DNA of 64,000 nt, from assembly GCA_024760905.1 (NCBI GenBank), contig CM045735.1, forward strand, positions 25,103,749 through 25,167,748, read 5' to 3'. The translations under genes were made by a program, and so were the position numbers. Shown one piece after another: positions 1-11,452 of this stretch (position 1 is the first letter of the stretch; each line of letters starts with the position of its first letter). Source of the stretch: Plotosus lineatus. Its lineage: Eukaryota; Chordata; Actinopteri; Siluriformes; Plotosidae. The notes beneath the pieces are model-generated. The model made no database searches, was not told the DNA's origin, and saw only the letters and a program-made list of their open reading frames with translations.

Positions 1-765
1 TCCAGCTCTTATTGGAGCGATTCGCAGCTGAGTGCGAAGCAGCCGGGATGAAGATCAGTACCTCCAAGTCCGAGGCCATGGTTCTCAGTCGGAAATGGTG
101 GAATGCACCCTCCGGGTCGGGAATGAGGTCCTGCCCCAAGTGGAGGAGTTTAAGTGTCTTGGGGTCTTGTTTACGAGTGAGGGACGGATGGAGCGAGAGA
201 TCGACAGACGGATCGCTGCAGCCTCTGCTGTTAAGCGGTGCCTGTACCGGTCCGTCGTGGTGATGAAGGAGCTGAGCCGCAAGGCGAAGCTCTCAATTTA
301 CCAGTCGATCTACGTTCCAACCCTTACCTATGGTCACGAGCTTTGGGTAATGACCGAAAGAACAAGATCACGGATACAAGCGGCTGAAATGAGCTTCCTT
401 CGCCGGGTGGCGGGGTTCTCCCTTAGAGATAAGGTGAGAAGCTCCGCCATCCGGGGAGAGCTCGGAGTAGATCCGCTGCTCCTTCGCATTGAGAGGGGCC
501 AGTTGAGGTGGCTCGGGCATCTGGTCAGAATGCCCCCCGGACACCTCTCTGGTGTGGTGTTTCGGGCATGTTCAACCGGGAAGAGACCCCGGGGTCGACC
601 TAGAACACGCTGGAGGGACTATGTCTCTCGGCTTGTCTGGGACCGCCTCGGTGTCCCCCCCGGGAGAGTTGGAGGAAGTGGCTCGGGAGACGGACGTCTG
701 GACCTCTTTGCTTAGGTTGCTTCCCCCCGCGACCCGACCCTAAACTAAGCAAAAGATGATGATGA
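1..765 (+). pseudogene. Rex3-like (RTE clade) LINE, 3' end of reverse transcriptase
   Basis: The frame at 32-715 encodes the C-terminal part of a non-LTR retrotransposon polyprotein: a YLGV-like thumb motif (FKCLGVLFTSEG), then a conserved tail (RWLGHLVRMPPG, RPRGRPRTRW). The endonuclease and catalytic palm lie upstream, outside the window. The element ends in a short run of GAT/GATGAT units near 750-765; a GATG-type tail is known for fish Rex3, and that is the basis for the family name. The frame is open but the copy is 5'-truncated or cut by the window edge, so it is not functional alone. A second copy lies on the minus strand at 12975-13706. Confidence 0.7.
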
Positions 766-767
766 TG

Positions 768-1322
768 ATGATAAATGATATCATGATGTTATTATTTGCT
801 GATGATGTGAACATGTTTTCTTATACAGTCATTGGTTTACAACAGCAACTAAATGTTTTATATCAGTTTTGTATTTCTTAGGGTTTGAGTGTCAACATTG
901 AGAAAACAAATGTCATTGTATTTAGAAATGGAGGTGTATTGAAAAATAATGAAGTATGGTATTACAGTAATACAAAGCTTAAATGTGTTTCTTATTATGA
1001 ATATTTAGGTTTGATATTTTCATTAAGATTGAACTGGTCACAAGCTTGTAAAAGTCTGTCGGCCCAAGCGTCAAAAGCTATGCAACCTATATATCAACTA
1101 TTCAAAAAGAATTCTTATATTTCTTTAAATACTGCATGAACAATTTTTGACTGAAAAATTTTGCCTATTCTTTTGTATGAGTCAGAAATTTGGGGGACTA
1201 AATATTTTCACTGTATTGAAAAGATACATGTAGCATATTTTAAGCGCTTTTTGAATCTGGGAAAGTTTGCCTCAAATAAAGCTGTTCTGGGGGAAATTGG
1301 TTGATGTAATATTTTTGTATGT
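768..1322 (+). pseudogene. Non-LTR reverse transcriptase fragment, clade not assigned
   Basis: Translation shows a palm motif (LLFADDV near 790), a GLQQQLN stretch, then after an in-frame stop GLSVNIEKTNVIVFRNGG and YEYLGLIFS, the usual order of RT palm and thumb. Stops near 880 and 1137 break the frame. The fragment is AT-rich, unlike the GC-rich Rex3-like copy just before it, so it is a separate element. The Tc1 transposon begins at its right end, and no continuation was recognised beyond the Tc1. Confidence 0.55.
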
Positions 1323-1323
1323 A

Positions 1324-2949
1324 CAGTGGTATGAAGAAGTATCTGAACCTTTTGGAATTTCTCACATTTCTGCATAAAATCACCATCAAATGTGATCTGA
1401 ACTTTGTCAAAATCACACAAATGAAAAAACAGTGTCTGCTTTAACTAAAACCACCCAAACATTTATAGGTTTTCATATTTTAATGAGGATAGCATACAAA
1501 CACTGACAGAAGGGGGAGGAATAAGTAACTGAACCCTCTGCCTAAGGAGACTTAAAGAGCAATTGAAACCAATTTTTACCAAACAATTTAAGTCAGGTGT
1601 GTGCCCAATCACTGATGAGTGGCTTAAAGCTGCTCTGCCCACTATAAAACACACACCTGGTAAGAATTGTCTTGATGAGAAGCATTGTCTGATGTGCACC
1701 ATGGCTCACTCAAAAGAGCTGTCTGAAAACCTGCGATCAAGAATTGTTGATTTGTTTAAAGCTGGGAAAGGATACAAAACCATCTCTAAAAGTCTGGATG
1801 TTCATCAATCGACAGTCAGAGAAGTTGTCTATAAATGGAGAGAGTTTGGCACTGTTGCTTCTCTCCCAAGGAGTGGCCGTCCACCAAAGATGAGGCCAAG
1901 AGTTCAGCGCAGAATACTCAGTGAGGTAAAAAAAAAAAAAAAAAAAACCTAGAGTGTCCGCTAAAGACTTACAGAAATCATTGGTACAGTCCAATATCTC
2001 TGTGCACATATCAACTATATGTAAAACAATGGCCAAGAATGGTGTTCATGGGAGGACTCCAAGGAGGAAGCCACTGCTGTCTAAAATAACATTGTTGCTC
2101 GTTTAATGTTCGCAAAAAGGCACTTGGGCACTCAACAGAAGTTTTGGCAAAATATTTTGCGGACTGATGAAACCAAAGTTGAATTGTTTGGGAGGAACAC
2201 ACAAAATCATTTGTGGAGGAAAAATGGAGCAGCTCACCAACATCAACACCTCATCCCCACCGTGAAGCATGGTGGAGGGTGCATCATGGTTTGGTGCTGT
2301 TTTGCTTCCTCGGGGCCTGGACAACTTGCAATCATTAATGGAAAAATGAATTCAAAAGTTTATCAGGATGTTTTGCAGGAAAACCTGAGGCCGCCTGTCA
2401 GACAGTTGAAGCTAAAAAGAGGATGGATGCTGCTACAAGACAATGATGCAAAACACAGAAGTAAATCAACTTCAGAATGGCTTCAGAAGAACAAAATACA
2501 CGTTCTGGGGTGGCCAAGTCAAAGTCCACACTTGAACCCCATTGAGATGCTGTGGCATGACCTCAAGACAGCGATTCATGCCAGACATCCCAGGAATCTG
2601 ACTGAACTACAGCGGTTTTGTAAAGGAGAATGGGCCAAGATTAGTCCTGATCGATGTGCCAGACTGATCTGCAGCTACAGGAAGCGGCTGGTTGAAGTTA
2701 TTGCTGCCAAAGGGGGCCACAAAATATTAAATGTGATGGTTCAGTTACTTATTCCTCCCCTGCTGTCATTGTTTGCATGCTATCCTCATTAAAATATGAA
2801 AACCTATAAATATTTGGGTGGGTTTTAGTTAAAGCAGACACTGTTTTTTCATCTGTGTGATTTTGACAAAGCTCCGATCACATCTGATAGTGATTTTATG
2901 CAGAAATATGAGAAATTCCAAAAGGTTCAGATACTTTTTCATCCCACTG
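1324..2949 (+). mobile_element. Tc1-type DNA transposon with both inverted ends
   Basis: A 1.6-kb element whose ends are inverted copies (left CAGTGGTATGAAGAAGTATC, right mirrored up to 2949), flanked by TA at 1322-1323 and 2950-2951, the expected Tc1/mariner target duplication. The inverted region extends well inward: the pieces at 1380-1470 and 2800-2900 are also mirrored. It carries one transposase pseudogene. It sits left of EBF exon 5, in an EBF intron or beyond. Confidence 0.9.
1701..2792 (+). pseudogene. Tc1 transposase, DD34E-type, two frameshifts
   Basis: The ATG at 1701 starts an N-terminal paired-like helix-turn-helix domain (SRIVDLFKAGKGYKTISKSL) followed by a GRPPK hook. The catalytic acidic residues are all visible: D in RTDETKVELFG, D in LLQDNDAKHRS and E in SPHLNPIEMLWHDLK. 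An adenine run at 1927-1946 shifts the frame, and a second one-base shift lies near 2082. About 340 residues is the normal family length, so the gene is nearly complete but cannot make one continuous protein. Confidence 0.88.
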
Positions 2950-3109
2950 TAAGTTTACAACACGCCATTGCAGAATGAAACACAATGGCAAGTTGGTTTT
3001 ATTCTTGAATGCGGTGTGTGGTCCTTGCATAACTTTATGCTCCCTTACAGTACTGATTGCTTCTGCTGATGTTTCGATGGACGCCTCTTGTTTGCAGTAA
3101 TTTGTCAAG

Positions 3110-3290
3110 TAATGTATTTGAGTACAGTTTTGTAGGGTAGTAAGGCTTGTGATAACTCTGCATAATCTTCAGCTTGAAACTTTTGGTCACTGAACCAGTA
3201 GTCCATCCATTCATATGAGATGAACTGGCAGACCTTTTGCAATCTTTCTCTCACAGGTGGCATGAGCTCCAAATTTATTGAAAATCAAGA
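3110..3290 (-). other. Unrecognised short open stretch
   Basis: The minus strand reads open for about 59 codons through PPVRERLQKVCQFISYEWMD and WFSDQKF to a stop near 3110. Residue use looks protein-like, but I do not recognise a family, no splice sites are convincing, and it is not the expected next EBF exon. It may be a transposase remnant. Confidence 0.2.
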
Positions 3291-3553
3291 GTGCTACGCA
3301 ATCGTGCCAGGGCATATATTCAAACATGTTTTGCATCGGGTACAAACATGGGTTTATGGGTGAAATTCTTTAAAGATAGCTCAAAAGTGAGTTTATTTTA
3401 GTTACTTATGCATAAAAGCTCATCTAAAATGATACAGTAAATTGTTTTTGAGGAAAAAAATAAAAGTTGGCTCTCTAATATATCAATACGTGTGTGTGTA
3501 CTACGACTTAAGATGTCAAGTTTGAATTTATAAACTATAAAAACATTATCTTA

Positions 3554-3661
<108 letters not shown>

Positions 3662-3689
3662 TCATTTTGTTCATCTGATACATAGCCAA

Positions 3690-4062
3690 TGAGATGCAGT
3701 CCATTTTACATGTAAATTTGTGGGCATGTGGGGCCTGTATGTCTGCCTAACCAGATAGCCCCGGGTTCGAGTCCTGGGCTCAGCAAGGGAATTTCTGTCT
3801 GAAGTGTGCATGCTTTCTCTGTGCTTGCATGGGTATTCTCTGGATATTCCAGTTTAATTCCACAATCCAAAGAGATGTATATTAAACTAACTTTCTGTAC
3901 CAAATTACTGCTAGGTATGAAGGTGAATGGTTGTTTGTGTGTTAGTCCTGCAATGGAATTGTGAGTTGGTCAGGATGTACCTCATCATCATTCAGAGTCA
4001 GCTGAGATAGGCTCTGACTCCCCACAGTGGTAGTATTGAATCAAATGATTCAATGAATGAAA
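3690..4062 (+). repeat. Old tRNA-headed SINE, diverged
   Basis: A B-box-like GGGTTCGAGTCC at 3762 follows a decayed A-box region. Further on is a body typical of fish tRNA SINEs (TGTGCATGC, then TGGGTATTCTC) and a tail with GCTGAGATAGGCTCTGACTC and repeated ATGAATGA. Divergence from the other SINEs here is high, so it is an older insertion. Confidence 0.5.
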
Positions 4063-4233
4063 AAAATATTGAATTAATTTATGGGCATGGGTAGAGCATA
4101 TTTTGTCAAACAGGTTTAAGAATTAACTGAAAAATCAAATGAAAACCAGCTTTGCAAATTTTTTATTAACCACTGTTTTTTCTCCAATTTGGGCTTTTTC
4201 CCCCTGATTTATTCACAGTATATCATGTATATA

Positions 4234-4780
4234 CAGTCGGCCCTCAATATTCGCAGAAGTTCTGAGAACTCTGTGACGTCGCCTTCTAGGCAGTGCCATC
4301 TTGGAGACGTCACGTTCAATGCAAAAGGACATGAAGGGTAATAAAATTTATCCTTTTGGTATCATTTGTTAACATGCTACAGAACATAAAATCTCACACA
4401 CAAACATTCTAAACATTAACTTACATGCTGTACTGGAATAATAATTGAAAAAGACTTTAATACAGCCGTTCAGAGGAAACTGTTGTTTCTTCAGGAGAAA
4501 GTCTTATTTCTTCAGAAGAGACATCCAGCATTTTCTATTGCTTAGCCAGAGAAGACGTGCAGCGTTTGAGTGGTATCATAGAGCTTAACTGGTACTTAAA
4601 ACACACCAGAAAAAGAGGCTCATTGACAACTTGTTTGCGAATGAGGAAAAAGGGGCGTTACATCATCTCAACCAATGAGCAGGACAGCCATTGGCTGAAT
4701 TTGAGTGACGTGTCAGTTGTTTGGCAGTCTGCAAATACTCAAACCGTGAGTGCAAAACTGCACTAGTGAAGGGCTTACTG
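4234..4780. mobile_element. Tigger-derived MITE
   Basis: A 547-bp element flanked by TA on both sides (4232-4233, 4781-4782), starting CAGTCGGCCCTCAATATTCG and ending GGGCTTACTG. Its middle (4460-4600) matches the end of the Tigger open frame at about 54660-54730 joined directly to the start of the same frame at about 57430-57500. It is therefore an internal-deletion derivative of that transposon. Confidence 0.85.
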
Positions 4781-4782
4781 TA

Positions 4783-6091
4783 ATCAAATGTCCTTTCCAA
4801 TTAATGACTTAATATTTTTGTGACCATCAAACCAGAGATAGTAAATTCAAATCCAGGTTTATGCCACAGCCAACTGTGACTGGGAGTCCATGGGAGCTAA
4901 TTAGGCAAGCTCTGGGAGGGGTAGCATACACTAACTTCCCTGTCACTAACAATGATCACCAGCCAATCATGGGCTTCTGTAAGCTATTCATATGAAGGGG
5001 CGCATAGACATTTTCCCTCTGAGTGTGTTGGACTTCCCCCAAATACACATGTGCAGAGGATTTAATCTGATAATGAGAAAAATTGTGTGTGTGTGTGTGT
5101 GGGGGGGTACATATAAATATGTTAGTTTTGAGACTATTTATAAAATCATATTAAATCAACTTTCTCAAAGTCGTTCTAAGATGTAGCCAAGATTTTACTG
5201 CATGTAGCCCGATTCAAACAGACTGAAACTAGACTGCAACACAGCTCTCGCCACAAGCTTTGACCTGAACATAATGAAAGAATCAATATAAACATAAATA
5301 GAGATTGGAGTTATGTCTAAAGATGTTCATTTTTAGTCTGAGATGAAAAGAATTTACCAGCCAAAGGGTTAAAGATTTTTGAAATACTGTACTTGGACGG
5401 TGGGAAAACAGAAGGGTGATCTGTTTAAAAAGTGGTGGAACAGATGACGACATTATATTTAAAAGGATGCACACAAAAAAAAAATCCACGTTGAGTGAAA
5501 GCATTCGAAACAGTCTGACTTCAACGCCAGGAAAAATAAAACAAGTGGTGGACATGTTCCAGTTTTTTTAGCAAACTCCAAAAAACATGGCCTACCCAAA
5601 GACATCCTCACGCATTTCAAAGTGACCCATGTATTTGCGTTAATTTTATTTACATTGGTTTGTTGTGAGACCATGACCTGAAAATATCGTATGACTTGAT
5701 TCTGTATATCTAAAACATTTATGTGATAAAGATGTTACTAGTGGACACTATACTGTTAGGATTAGTATTCACATTCTGTAAATAGTTGTTTAAGTAGAGA
5801 TGTTACTAAGGTATGTATGCATGTATGGGCTACCATGGAAATGGAGGGGCATTCATTCAGAGATCATTGCCTTGCATCTCATTCAGAAAAAAATGCACAA
5901 GAAAATAAAGCACATAAAATTCTATCATTAATAATCTACATGAAAAAGTAAAGAATACAAAATGGTGAAAATTTTCAGGCATTCAGTTGTTATGGCTGAG
6001 ACATATTTGGTCAAGCAGAAAAAGGTCAGTACAAAGATGATAAAATTGGGCATATCACCAACTATCATGGTGGAGTTGGGCATAGTCATAA
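4783..6091. other. EBF intron 4 sequence, no gene seen
   Basis: AT-rich intronic DNA with a short TG run near 5083-5100. The short open frames on both strands show no recognisable domain. Nothing else can be supported. Confidence 0.5.
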
Positions 6092-6195
6092 TTCATTCAT
6101 TTTCTGAACCACTTAATCCTAATTATGGTCATGGGAAGGCTGGTGCCCATGTCAGCCAACTCTGGGTGAGGGTGGAGGGGGAGAGTAAGAGTAGG
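6092..6195 (-). repeat. SINE 3' tail fragment (ATGA-tail type)
   Basis: Reads on the minus strand as the last ~100 bases of the tail-type-2 SINE (GGCTGGTGCCC, then CCTAATTATGG and the ATGAATGAAT end). The head is missing. It abuts RTE copy A. Confidence 0.6.
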
Positions 6196-8513
6196 GCCTT
6201 TGAATGTTGGAACTATGACAGGAAAAAGTAGAGAGCTGGCTGAAAAATGCAGTGGAGGAAGATGGACATACTCTGTGTTCAGGAGACCAGGAGTAACAAT
6301 ACCAAGGCTAGAAGCTTAGGAGCAGGGTTCAAGCGTTTTTTTTTCATGGTGTGGATGGGAAGAGAAATGGAGTAGGAGTCATCTTGAAGGAGGGGTTTGT
6401 CAGGAATGTTCTAGAAGTGAAAAGAGTGTCAGACAGAGTGATGAGTCTCAAGTTGGAAATTGAAGGTGTGATGTTCAACATTGTTAGTGCTTCTGCCCAA
6501 CAGGCAGGATGTGAGCTAGAAGAGGAGAGATTCTGGAGTGAGTTAGATGAAGTGATGCAGAGTACCCCCAGAGGTGGAAGAGCAGTCATTGGGGCAGACT
6601 TCAACGGACATGGTGCAGGCAACAGAGGGGACAAGGAAGTGATGGGCAGGTTTGGTATCCAGGAGAGGAACATAAAAGGACAGATGTTGATAGATTTTGC
6701 AAAAAGGATGGAAATGGAGATTTTGCAAAAAGGATGGAAATGGCTGTGGTGAATACGTTCTTCCAGAAGAGACCAGAGCAGAGGGTGACTTATAAAAATG
6801 GACGTAGACTACATCTTGTGTAGGCAATGTAATTTGAAGGAAGTCAGTGACTGCAAAGTAGTAGTTGGTGAGAGTGTTGCCAAACACCATAGGATGGTGG
6901 TGTGCAGGATGACGCTGATGGTGAGGAAGGTGAAGAAGGAAAAGGCAGAGCAGAAGACAAAGTGGTGGAAGCTGAAAAAGGAAGAGTGTGGTGTTGTCTT
7001 CAAGGAGGAGTTGAAACAGGCTTTGGGTGGTCAGGAAGAGCTTCCAGATGACTGGACAACTACAGCTAATGTGATCAGGGAGACAGGTAGGAGAATACTT
7101 GGTGTGTCATCTGGAAGGAAAGTAGATAAGGCGACTTGGTGGTGGAATCAGGCAGTGCAGGAGTGTGTACAAAGGAAGAAGTTAGCTAAAAACAAGTGGG
7201 CCATAGAGAGGACCGAAGAGAGTAAACAGGAGTACAGGGAGACGCAGCTTAAGGTGAAGGTGGCAGTGTCAAAGGCCAAACAGAGGGCATATGATGACTT
7301 GTATGATAGGTTAGACAGTAAGGAAGGAAAAAATTATTTATACAGGTTGGCACAGTAGAGAAATAGAGAAGGACATGCAGCAAGTTAGAGTGATTAAGGA
7401 CAGAGTGGGAAATTTATTGACTGATGACAGAAGTGTGCTGGGAAAATGGAAAGAGTACTTTGAAGAGATGATGAATGAGGAAAATGAGAGAGAAAAAAAG
7501 AGTAGAAGAGGTGACTGTTGAGGACCAGGAAGTAGCAAAGATTAGTAAGGGTGAAGAGAGGAGGGCATTGAAGAGGATGAAGATGAAAAGGCAGTTGGTC
7601 CTGATGACATACCGGTGGATGTATGGAAGTGTCTAGGTGGGGTAGCAGTAGATTTTCTGACAAGAACATTAAACAAGGTCTTAGAGAGTGAGCAGATGCC
7701 AGAGGAATGGAGAAGTGTGCTGGTAGCCAATTTTAAGAACAAGGGAGACGTGCAGAGTTGTGGCAACCACAGAAGGATAAAGTTGATGAGCCAAATGATG
7801 AAGTTATGGGAAAGAATAGTGGAAGCTAGACTAAGGGCAGAAGTCAGCATTTGTGAACAACAGTTTAGTTTCACTGTGATGTTTACGGATGACATTGTGA
7901 TCTGTCGTGAGAGCAGAGAACAAGTGCAGGAAAATGTAAGGAGGTGGAGGTATGCCCAGGAAATGAAAGGAATGAAGGTTAGCCTCAATAAGACAGAATA
8001 CATGTGTGTGAACGACAAGGACCCAAGAGGAACAGTGAGGTTACAGGGAGCAGACATAAAGAAGGTGGAGGATTTTAAGTAATTACACTCAACAGTCCAG
8101 AACAACGGAGAGTGTGGAAAAGAGGTGAAGAAGCGGATGCAGGCAGGTTGGAATGGTTGGAGAAAAGTGTCTGGTGTGATGTGTGATGTGTGATTAGGAA
8201 GGTATCGGCAAGAATGAAAGAAAAAGTGTACAAGACGGTGTTGAGGCCAGTGATGTTTTATGGTTTAGAAACAGTGGCACTGAGGAAAACACAGGAGGCA
8301 GAGCTGGAGGTTGCAGAAATAAAAATGTTGAGGTTTTCTTTGGGAGTCACAAGGATGGATAGGATCAGGAATGAGTACATCAGAGGGACAGCACATGTAA
8401 GAGGTTTTGGAGACAAAGTCAGAGAGACTAGATTGAGATGGTTTGGACATGGACAGAGGAGTGATAGTGAGTATATTGGTAGTAGGATGCCGAGGTTGGG
8501 AACTACTAGGCAG
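6183..8513 (+). pseudogene. RTE LINE copy A, internally deleted, truncated at both ends
   Basis: Begins inside the endonuclease region (LNVGTM-equivalent). The AP-endonuclease segment follows (NGVGVILKEGFVRNVLEVKR, IGADFNGH), then a linker, RT fingers (AVGPDDIPV-like at about 7600) and SGEQMPEEW-like text. Near 7870 the sequence jumps from QQFSF straight to the palm box MFTDDIVIC, losing roughly 400 bp of RT. It then runs to WFGHGQR and RMPRL, where it stops short of the RTE 3' end. Several frameshifts and stops are present, with A in place of the histidine-rich motifs. Dead copy. Confidence 0.9.
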
Positions 8514-8873
8514 AAGGCCTATAGGTGTTATGGCTGGAGCATATGCATCGGACCCAAAGATACAGGAGACCATGTAGGAAGAATCAATGATTTGATTTTA
8601 TCACTAGGAAAACCAAAATCACTGGAAATATTCATGGGAAACTGGTCGAGCACGAAGCAGAATACCAGGAGTCAGAGGGATCGCAGCGAAAACGTAATCA
8701 CAAGGAAAGACAGTCTTCTGACGGCAGAGGATAGCGCGCCACTCCTATTTATAGCTCGCTGATTGCTGAGTGGAAACAGGTGCGCTCTCTGGACCTCGCA
8801 TGCAGGTAACAGCCACGCCCCTCGAGAGAGAGAGAGAGACCGCGTTAACGCCACCAGCCAGCACAGACCATAA
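8514..8873. other. Unassigned sequence between RTE copy A and a Tc1 remnant
   Basis: Includes a short GA run near 8825-8840 and a GC-rich patch (8640-8870) with a TATTTATAG motif at 8748 that resembles promoter or LTR DNA. Without a second copy or a boundary I cannot name it. Confidence 0.3.
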
Positions 8874-9561
8874 CAAAATTATTGGCGCCCTCCCGTGAAA
8901 TTGAACATAATTTTTGATTTCTCCATGAAAATGATCATTGACAACAAATGTTTGTTATTCTAGAAACAAATGCACTATAAAGACATTGTCCAACAAGTTT
9001 CATTAGGCTAGTTTATTGTCACACTGAGTTTGGGTGCATGGCACCATGAAAAAAGAAGACTACCTTGGAATTCTGAAGGAAAACATGCAGAAGTCTGCTC
9101 GTACTTTATACTGAGGTCATCGTTGGGTCTTCCAGCAAGATTATGACCTGAAGCATACATCTAAAGTAGTCAAGTAATACCTCAAGGATACCAAGACAAA
9201 TGTTATAGAGTAGCCTACACAGACCCCAGATCTCAATCCCATAGGAAACCTGTGGCAAGTGCTGAAAAAGAACATTCATGCAAAAAAACATGCAATTCAG
9301 GCCAGTTGGAACAGTTTGCAAAGGAGGAATGGGCCAAAATTCCTCAGAAGACCTGTGCAGGGGGCTAATGATTTTGAACATCTCATTTTTGCTATTTTTT
9401 GTTAAAACTCAGTGTGACAATAAAATATCCAAATTAAACTTTTTGAACAATGTCTTTATAGTGCATCTGTTTCTAGAATAACAAACATTTGTTGTCGATG
9501 GTTATTTTCATGGAGAAATCAAGAATTATGTTCAATTTCACAAGGAGGGCTAACAATTTTG
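8874..9561. mobile_element. Defective Tc1-type element with long inverted ends
   Basis: The two ends mirror each other for about 170 bp (8874-9045 against 9395-9561), including GAAATTGAACATAAT and ACAAATGTTTGTTATTCTAG. Between them is a shrunken transposase: QQDYDLKHTSK carries the second catalytic Asp and DLNPIGNLWQVLK the position of the third, where Glu is replaced by Gly. Stops interrupt it. The first catalytic Asp and the DNA-binding domain are gone. A TA duplication is not clear. Confidence 0.75.
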
Positions 9562-9699
9562 AGTTCAACCATATCTATGTACAGATTACAATACACAGTA
9601 TATAGATACAATTGTGCAGATTACACAGAATTGTACATAAGATACAGATCCAAAGAATGAAAAGTCTTAATCAATGATTGGCTTTTCTGCTTACAGAAG

Positions 9700-11205
9700 A
9701 AACACCCTGCAGTCTTGGAGATGGGGTCTGCATCCAGCAGTGGCAGTCAAACACACCAAGACCAACCATCAACATCTAAGTGGTCCTCAACCAATACAAA
9801 TCAAATGGCTCTGACAGATAGCATTGTTAGTCTGATTTCCAATGGCCTCCTTCCCCTCTCGACAGTTGAACATAAGGACTTCATTGGCATGTTCTAGCTT
9901 GCACAACCAGCATTTACAGTTCCTAATCGAAAAGCTCTCAGAGATAGCCTCATACCACAGCGTGCAAAAGCTGTAAAAGACCATCTGACTAATGCCATGA
10001 CAAATGCCATATTTGCCTAACAATTGACTTATGGTCTAACAGATCAATGAGGTCATTTTTAGGAATGACTGGCCATTTCATGCATGATTACAACCTGCAG
10101 AGTGTGATGCTGAGCTGTCAGCATTGTAAAAGGTAGACACACGGTGGAAAATATTTGCCAGGTTTATGACCAAGTACAGTTACAACATTCAGAGCAAAGT
10201 GTCTTTCATCATAACGGACAATGCCTCCAACATGATAAAGGCCTTCACTCTTTTTCCACTAGTGCATGTGAGTGACAGTGAGAGTGATGGAGAAGATGAG
10301 GAGGCTGATGATGCCAGTGTAGACGTGATCAATGTAGATGAGGAAGGAAATGATGTACTTTCCACCTGAGAGACTACAATGTTTTATCCACACTCTCCAA
10401 CTGGTACTGTGTGAAGCTTTGGATGATAGTGTGTGTAGGCCTCCGTCAGTCCCGAAGGACTATGGCTGCGCTCTGGCCAGTATCCCGACTGGTGATACTC
10501 CCCAGTGCACAGAGCCTGGGTAGGGAATCATGAGGGACAGGCTGTTACCCAAGCAGCAAGTCCCCCCCCTGTCTCGGCGCCACCGGAAGGATCCAATGGA
10601 AAGGCAAGTGCCAATACGACTGGGTTCCAGTGCCGCTGCAGGAGAGAAACTACGGTCAATTTAGAACGGCCAATTAACTAACCTACAGTGCACGTCTTTG
10701 TATTGCGGGGGAAACCGGAGCACCCGGAGGAAACCCACACAAGCACGGGGAGAACATGCAAACTCCACACAGAAACGCCCAGGCCGGGAATCGAACCCGG
10801 GCCTTCTTGCTGTGAGGCGGACGTGCTAACCACTACGCCACCGTGCTTTGGATGATGCTGCCTCAATAAAAAGCCTCCTAGGCAAGGTTCAGAAGCTAGT
10901 TGTATTTTGTCACAAATCCATTCATGCTGCAGAGGCCCTGGAGGGAATGCACAAACTGCAACCTGCCAATGTAATGTCACATGCTGCAATAGCCAATTGA
11001 AGATGCTTAAGTCAGTTCTTAAAGTTCCAAATGATGTCCTTGCTGAGCTCCACCGCCCAATTCAGCTATCACCATACAATCTCAAAATCATTCAGGAACT
11101 TTGAGGTTTTAGAACCCTTTGAGGAGGTCACAGAACGTTGTCAGGCAGAGAAAGCTGTAACATCAAGCTATGTCATTCCTTGTGTGAGAGAACTGAGACA
11201 TGCCA
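9700..11205 (+). pseudogene. hAT transposase remnant (ZBED1/ZBED4-like), split by a SINE
   Basis: Pieces in order: a Ser/Thr-rich N-terminal part (9715), PNRKALRDSLIPQRAKAVKD near 9920, an FLGMTGHFMHDYNLQS segment near 10060, SFIITDNASNM near 10205 (catalytic-type DNA/TDN box), an acidic linker (SDSESDGEDEEADDA), CFIHTLQLVL at 10383 and, after the SINE, SQLKMLKSVLKVPNDV near 10990 and EELEPFEEVTE-like text near 11105. This matches the order in hAT transposases related to ZBED1. Frameshifts and stops occur throughout and the C-terminal dimerisation part is lost. Confidence 0.7.
10428..10844 (-). repeat. tRNA-headed SINE inserted in the hAT remnant
   Basis: On the minus strand the head has an A-box (GGCGTAGTGGTTAGC) and a B-box (GGTTCGATTCC) at 10780-10840, followed by TGTGGAGTTTGCATGTTCTC. 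The 12-bp target duplication GCTTTGGATGAT flanks it at 10416-10427 and 10845-10856. This SINE family differs from the RTE-tailed family elsewhere in the window. Confidence 0.85.
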
Positions 11206-11440
11206 AATTCAGAACCTGAACCCTATTGAGATGCTATCGCATGACCTTAAAAAGGCTGTTCACACCCGAAAACCTTCCAATCTGGTTGATCTTAAGCAAT
11301 TCTGCAGAAAAGAGTGGGCCAAAATCCCATCACAGCAATGTGAAAGACTCATCGCCTCTTATTGCAAATGCTTGACTGCAGTTATTGCTACAAAAGGTGG
11401 TTCAACCAGCTACTAGGTTTAGGGGGCAATTACTTATTCA
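11206..11440 (+). pseudogene. Tc1 transposase C-terminal fragment
   Basis: LNPIEMLSHDLKKAVHTRKP through KGGSTSY and a stop at 11414-11416 is the C-terminal tail of a Tc1 transposase, with the last catalytic Glu in NPIEML. The following GGGGGCAATTACTTATTCAC resembles a Tc1 inverted end. The rest of the element is missing. It differs in sequence from the transposase at 1701. Confidence 0.8.
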
Positions 11441-11452
11441 CATGGGCACATA

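Noticed and set aside
3110..3290. EBF exon 6
   Set aside because: The short open stretch here does not contain the expected RCCDKKSCGNRNETPSDP text, so it is not the next EBF exon.
5270..5680. Minus-strand open frames of 71-90 codons
   Set aside because: Low-complexity hydrophobic frames in AT-rich intron; no family match.
8640..8873. Part of an LTR retrotransposon
   Set aside because: A TATA-like motif and GC-rich text are suggestive, but neither TG...CA ends nor duplications could be found.
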